Assembly (NCBI GenBank): GCA_014728785.1
Contig: WJKZ01000143.1
Location: forward strand, 1 to 9,475
Direction of reading: 5' to 3'
Length of the DNA: 9,475 nucleotides
DNA from: Candidatus Omnitrophota bacterium
GTDB taxonomy: Bacteria > Omnitrophota > Gorgyraeia > Duberdicusellales > 4484-171
The first letter of the stretch is position 1. Every line of letters starts with the position of its first letter. Positions 7,104 through 9,475 of the stretch are shown here, one piece after another. The notes under the pieces are model-generated. The model saw only the letters and a list, made by a program, of their open reading frames with translations. It made no database searches and was not told where the DNA came from. The position numbers and the translations under genes were made by a program.

Positions 7104-7940
7104 TTATTCTTCTTGGGTAATATAAAAAACAGCAGTCAGGGCTTCTTCAAGTTTATCCCCTGCAGAAAGATAATCATTACTCTTTATGTAATCCAGGGCA
7201 CTTTTTGTATTGGCCAGTGCCTGATTCCTGAAATATAGCCTTTCGGCCTGAGCATATAATTCGCGGGTTTTGTTTTTTAATTTTTCGTCCGGAGGGTTAA
7301 GAGAAAGAACTGTACGAAATTCTTTAGTAGCAATTTCGTAATCCCCTTCGGTTAAAGCTCTGTTGCCGAGATCAAGATGAAGCTTAGCTTCTTCTATCTT
7401 TTCTAACTTCTTCTGTTCACGTTTGTAAATAAGCTCCCGGGAAAGCCTGGCTGCTTCTTCTTCGAGCATCTCCTGACGCACTTGTGGATACGTCCCCAGC
7501 TTAAGCAGATGTTGACGAGCCACTTCTTTCCAGTAGCTACCTTCCTGTCCTAATAAATACCTTTTTTTCCAATAAAAGGTGGCTTTTTTTATATTCCCTA
7601 TATTTTCGTGCAGGAAAGCAAGGTTGGTATAAGCCGGTAAATATTCAGGATTTATGTCCAAAGCTTTTTTATACATATTCAGAGCTTCTTCATCGTTTCC
7701 CAGAGTTTCGTATACCACACCTAAATCATTATAGGCTTCATAAAAATGAGGGTCTATCTGCACAGCTTTTTGATAATACGACAAAGCTGTCTGAAAATCT
7801 CCCAAAGATTGCAAACGGTAACCTTCTTCTCTGTAAGCTCGAGCCTGCTCTTCGCCGATAGTTTGAGCTTGAGAAGACAACAAAGGAAAGAATAATAGAA
7901 CAAGGGTAAGAAAGAATCTCATCGGTCTTAAATTTACCAT
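7104..7940 (-). CDS. Exported TPR-repeat protein of unknown function
   Basis: I do not recognise a named family. As drawn it has 278 residues. A signal peptide is clear: a basic start, a hydrophobic core FFLTLVLLFFPLL (9-21) and a likely signal peptidase I cut after SQA (residue 25). No lipobox cysteine is present, so a periplasmic or secreted soluble protein is inferred. Three consecutive tetratricopeptide repeats span about 34-66, 68-100 and 102-135, each with the usual G/A-Y/F-A-P spacing. A charged, probably coiled-coil helix follows (153-188), then a further TPR-like hairpin (186-217) and helical C-terminus. TPRs act as protein-binding scaffolds; the partner is unknown. The start may instead be Met7 at 7922, because a sigma70-like promoter overlaps the first codons and would start transcription within a few bases of Met7. 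It stands between secG and polA. Confidence 0.85.
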   Translation of the reverse strand: MVNLRPMRFFLTLVLLFFPLLSSQAQTIGEEQARAYREEGYRLQSLGDFQTALSYYQKAVQIDPHFYEAYNDLGVVYETLGNDEEALNMYKKALDINPEYLPAYTNLAFLHENIGNIKKATFYWKKRYLLGQEGSYWKEVARQHLLKLGTYPQVRQEMLEEEAARLSRELIYKREQKKLEKIEEAKLHLDLGNRALTEGDYEIATKEFRTVLSLNPPDEKLKNKTRELYAQAERLYFRNQALANTKSALDYIKSNDYLSAGDKLEEALTAVFYITQEE

Positions 7941-7959
7941 AAATACAATTTCATGTCAA
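7931..7959 (-). promoter_or_regulatory. Candidate sigma70-type promoter for the TPR-polA-coaE-rho unit
   Basis: The minus strand carries a perfect TTGACA (7954-7959), a 17-base spacer, and TAAATT (7931-7936), a 4 of 6 match to TATAAT, preceded by TGG as in an extended -10. Predicted initiation is near 7924, just before the ATG at 7922. A separate perfect TATAAT lies at 7961-7966 without a good -35; used alone it would start near 7954 and give a leader of about 14 bases to the ATG at 7940. Motifs are seen; activity is inferred. Confidence 0.6.
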
Positions 7960-7975
7960 GATTATATTTACCTGC

Positions 7976-8005
7976 AGCCCTTTAAATACAGGGCTAATAT
8001 GCCCT
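7976..8005 (-). other. Two alternative, mutually exclusive hairpins after secG
   Basis: In the transcript the order is AGGGC (8001-8005), AGCCCT (7990-7995), AGGGCT (7976-7981). The middle segment can pair with the upstream one (5 base pairs, 6-base loop) or the downstream one (6 base pairs, 8-base loop) but not both. No run of U follows either stem, so this is not a standard intrinsic terminator; it could be an attenuator-like switch, a processing or 3'-end-stabilising element, or chance. Confidence 0.4.
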
Positions 8006-8022
8006 CGGTGGTGAAAAGGGAA

Positions 8023-8316
8023 CTATTCTCCGTTCTTTTCTTCAGATACCGGTAAATCTTTATATTCACCTACCACCGATTTACCTTTTTGCTTGGAAAG
8101 ATAAGCTAAAGATATGGAAGTGCCGAAATAAAGAATAGATAAAACTACCGTTATTTTTACGAAAAAAGAGCTGGTCTTTGTACCGAATATAGACTCTACC
8201 CCTCCCAAAGATTCGATAAGACCTCCGCTTCTTCCTCTTTGAACTAAAATAACCGCTATCAAGCCTAAAGCTATTACTACATGTAAGCCTATAATAACAT
8301 TATAAAAAGTATGCAT
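8023..8316 (-). CDS. secG: Preprotein translocase subunit SecG
   Basis: SecG is the small auxiliary subunit of the SecYEG channel and aids SecA-driven protein export across the inner membrane. The 97 residues show the family layout: a first membrane helix (about 5-25), the conserved cytoplasmic loop VQRGRSGGLIESLGGVESIFG (25-45), a second membrane helix (about 52-74), and a charged tail. The loop corresponds to the Q-x-G-K-x-G-G-L...GG...LFG pattern of bacterial SecG. The ATG lies only 2 bases after the tpiA stop codon, with no strong Shine-Dalgarno, so translation is probably coupled to tpiA. The stop is TAG. A pgk-tpiA-secG order recurs in several bacterial groups, so the linkage of glycolysis and secG is not unique. 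Confidence 0.95.
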   Translation of the reverse strand: MHTFYNVIIGLHVVIALGLIAVILVQRGRSGGLIESLGGVESIFGTKTSSFFVKITVVLSILYFGTSISLAYLSKQKGKSVVGEYKDLPVSEEKNGE

Positions 8317-8318
8317 AT

Positions 8319-9077
8319 TTATCCCAGAGAATTTTTAACTATTTGAGAAAAAGAGTCTACTTTTAGAGAAGCTCCTCCGACTAAAGCTCCGTCTATATCC
8401 TCTTTATTTATTAAATCCTTTGTGTTGTCGGGTTTAACGCTGCCTCCGTAAAGGATTCTTAAACCGTCGGATACAATAGAAGAAAATTTCTCCTTAAGGA
8501 GTTTACGGATAAAACTATGTACTTCTTCAGCCTGTTGAGGAGTAGCGGTCTTACCTGTACCTATAGCCCATACAGGTTCGTAAGCAATAATCAAATCTTT
8601 AAGGTCATCTTGTTTTAAATCTTTTAAGCCCCCGGTAAGCTGGGTTTCGATTACCGAGAAAGTTTTGTTTTCTTCTCTCTCCTCCAAAGTCTCACCCAGA
8701 CAAAATATAGGTTTTAAGCCTGCATCCTTAATAGCCTTTATTTTTTTGTTTACTACCTCATCGCTCTCAGCGAAATACTTTCTTCTCTCCGAATGGCCGG
8801 CTATAACATAAGTACACCTCACGCTTTTAAGCATAGGTACGGATACCTCGCCTGTAAAAGCTCCTTCTTTTTCCCAGTGACAATTTTGAGCTCCCAGGGC
8901 TATATTAGAATCAATAATTATATCGGCGGCCTCGCTGAGGTTAGTGAAGGGAGGACACACCAGTATATCAACCGTCTGAATATCGGCTAATTCTCTCTTC
9001 AGGCCGTTTATCAACTCTACGGCTTCCTGTGAAGTTTTATGCATCTTCCAATTTCCTGCTATAAGTATTTTGCGCAT
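8319..9077 (-). CDS. tpiA: Triosephosphate isomerase
   Basis: TpiA interconverts dihydroxyacetone phosphate and glyceraldehyde 3-phosphate in glycolysis and gluconeogenesis. The 252-residue (beta/alpha)8 barrel is full length. Active-site residues are all present: Asn9 and Lys11 in AGNWKMHKT (7-15), His95 in AGHSERR (93-99) and the catalytic base Glu167 in AYEPVWAIGTGKT (165-177), which runs into the mobile loop 6. Phosphate contacts are in ILYGGSVKP (208-216) and ALVGGASL (231-238). The ATG at 9077 is supported by AGGAGGA about 10 bases upstream. It begins 26 bases after pgk and ends 2 bases before secG, so the three form a tight unit. Confidence 0.98.
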   Translation of the reverse strand: MRKILIAGNWKMHKTSQEAVELINGLKRELADIQTVDILVCPPFTNLSEAADIIIDSNIALGAQNCHWEKEGAFTGEVSVPMLKSVRCTYVIAGHSERRKYFAESDEVVNKKIKAIKDAGLKPIFCLGETLEEREENKTFSVIETQLTGGLKDLKQDDLKDLIIAYEPVWAIGTGKTATPQQAEEVHSFIRKLLKEKFSSIVSDGLRILYGGSVKPDNTKDLINKEDIDGALVGGASLKVDSFSQIVKNSLG

Positions 9078-9087
9078 AACTGAAACA

Positions 9088-9094
9088 TCCTCCT
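9088..9094 (-). promoter_or_regulatory. Shine-Dalgarno site of tpiA
   Basis: AGGAGGA on the minus strand lies in the 26-base gap between pgk and tpiA, about 10 bases before the tpiA ATG, and supports that start. Confidence 0.75.
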
Positions 9095-9103
9095 ATGCTT
9101 AAT

Positions 9104-9475
9104 TTATTTATCGCTCAAAGCTGCTATACCGGGCAAAGTTTTCCCCTCCAGGTATTCAAGCGAAGCTCCTCCTCCCGTAGATATATGAGACATTTTATCG
9201 GAAAGAGAAAATTTTGCAACTGCAGCTGCCGTATCTCCTCCGCCAATAACAGATACTGCCCTGCTTTCGGCTATAACCTTTGCTATGGCTTTTGTTCCTT
9301 GAGCAAACTTTTCGTTTTCAAATATGCCTACCGGCCCGTTCCAAACAATAGTCCCTGCTTCTTTTATTTCCGACGAGAACTTTTCTATTGTCTTAGGGCC
9401 TATATCAACTCCCATCCAGCCGGCCTGGATTGTTTCAGAATCTGTGACTTGGGTATTCCGGGCTGAGTCAATGTC
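9104..9475 (-). CDS. pgk: Phosphoglycerate kinase, C-terminal part (5' end beyond window)
   Basis: Pgk transfers phosphate from 1,3-bisphosphoglycerate to ADP, the first ATP-yielding step of lower glycolysis. The last 123 residues are visible, about the final 30 percent of a protein near 400 residues, all in the nucleotide-binding C-terminal domain. [11 protein letters not shown] (19-29 of the fragment), [12 protein letters not shown] (42-53), [10 protein letters not shown] (77-86) and [16 protein letters not shown] (97-112) are hallmark PGK blocks. The frame runs open to the window edge; the Met at 9415 is internal, not the start, because conserved residues such as the GW before it precede it in frame. 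tpiA follows after 26 bases. Confidence 0.97.
   Translation of the reverse strand, partial: DIDSARNTQVTDSETIQAGWMGVDIGPKTIEKFSSEIKEAGTIVWNGPVGIFENEKFAQGTKAIAKVIAESRAVSVIGGGDTAAAVAKFSLSDKMSHISTGGGASLEYLEGKTLPGIAALSDK

Noticed and set aside
7990..8005. AGGGC/GCCCT hairpin after secG considered as an intrinsic terminator.
   Set aside because: The stem has only five pairs and is followed by GTATTTAAAGG rather than a U-tract. Kept only as part of an alternative-structure observation.
9095..9466. Plus-strand open frame of 123 codons opposite pgk.
   Set aside because: pgk is unambiguous on the other strand. The antisense protein has composition typical of a shadow frame and no motif.
1..9475. Search for CRISPR arrays, tRNA or rRNA genes, transposons, defence or toxin-antitoxin genes.
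   Set aside because: The window is filled by core genes with gaps of under 100 bases; no repeats, cloverleaf structures, transposase motifs or defence domains were seen.

Overview
The window is a dense, all-minus-strand run of bacterial housekeeping genes; almost all of it is coding. In transcription order (right to left) it reads: 3' part of pgk, tpiA, secG, a secreted TPR-repeat protein, polA, coaE, rho, rpmE, prfA, prmC and the 5' part of murA. All reading frames are intact. I see no RNA genes, insertion sequences, CRISPR arrays, prophage genes or signs of recent transfer. No gene-free stretch is longer than about 100 bases. The host is a bacterium of moderately low GC with a peptidoglycan pathway (murA), a Sec exporter (secG) and the bacterial release factor and Rho systems. 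The order pgk-tpiA-secG followed by polA-coaE-rho-rpmE-prfA-prmC-murA does not match the classic proteobacterial or Bacillus arrangement. It resembles what I would expect in a deep-branching, mostly uncultured Gram-negative lineage such as Omnitrophota or Elusimicrobiota. That placement is inference from gene order and sequence style, not a measured result. Layout: 8023-9475 holds lower glycolysis (phosphoglycerate kinase, triosephosphate isomerase) closely linked to the translocon subunit SecG. The gap 7941-8022 carries two mutually exclusive small hairpins and then a good sigma70-like promoter, so I infer a transcription-unit boundary. From 7940 leftward runs a second unit: TPR protein, DNA polymerase I and dephospho-CoA kinase, with rho overlapping coaE. 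The gap 2584-2679 contains an extended -10 element and a strong Shine-Dalgarno sequence, suggesting an extra internal promoter for rpmE-prfA-prmC-murA. Functionally, the left half brings together two termination systems: Rho ends transcription, while RF1 (PrfA) ends translation and its GGQ glutamine is methylated by the adjacent PrmC. L31 is a ribosomal protein, and MurA starts peptidoglycan precursor synthesis. The right half joins energy metabolism, protein export and DNA repair/replication. I found no convincing undescribed system. The points worth a second look are regulatory and molecular details: the hairpin-plus-promoter junction before the TPR gene and its possibly leaderless start, the unusual Rho P-loop, the apparently proofreading-dead PolA, and pyrimidine-rich leaders without a Shine-Dalgarno sequence at prfA and polA.
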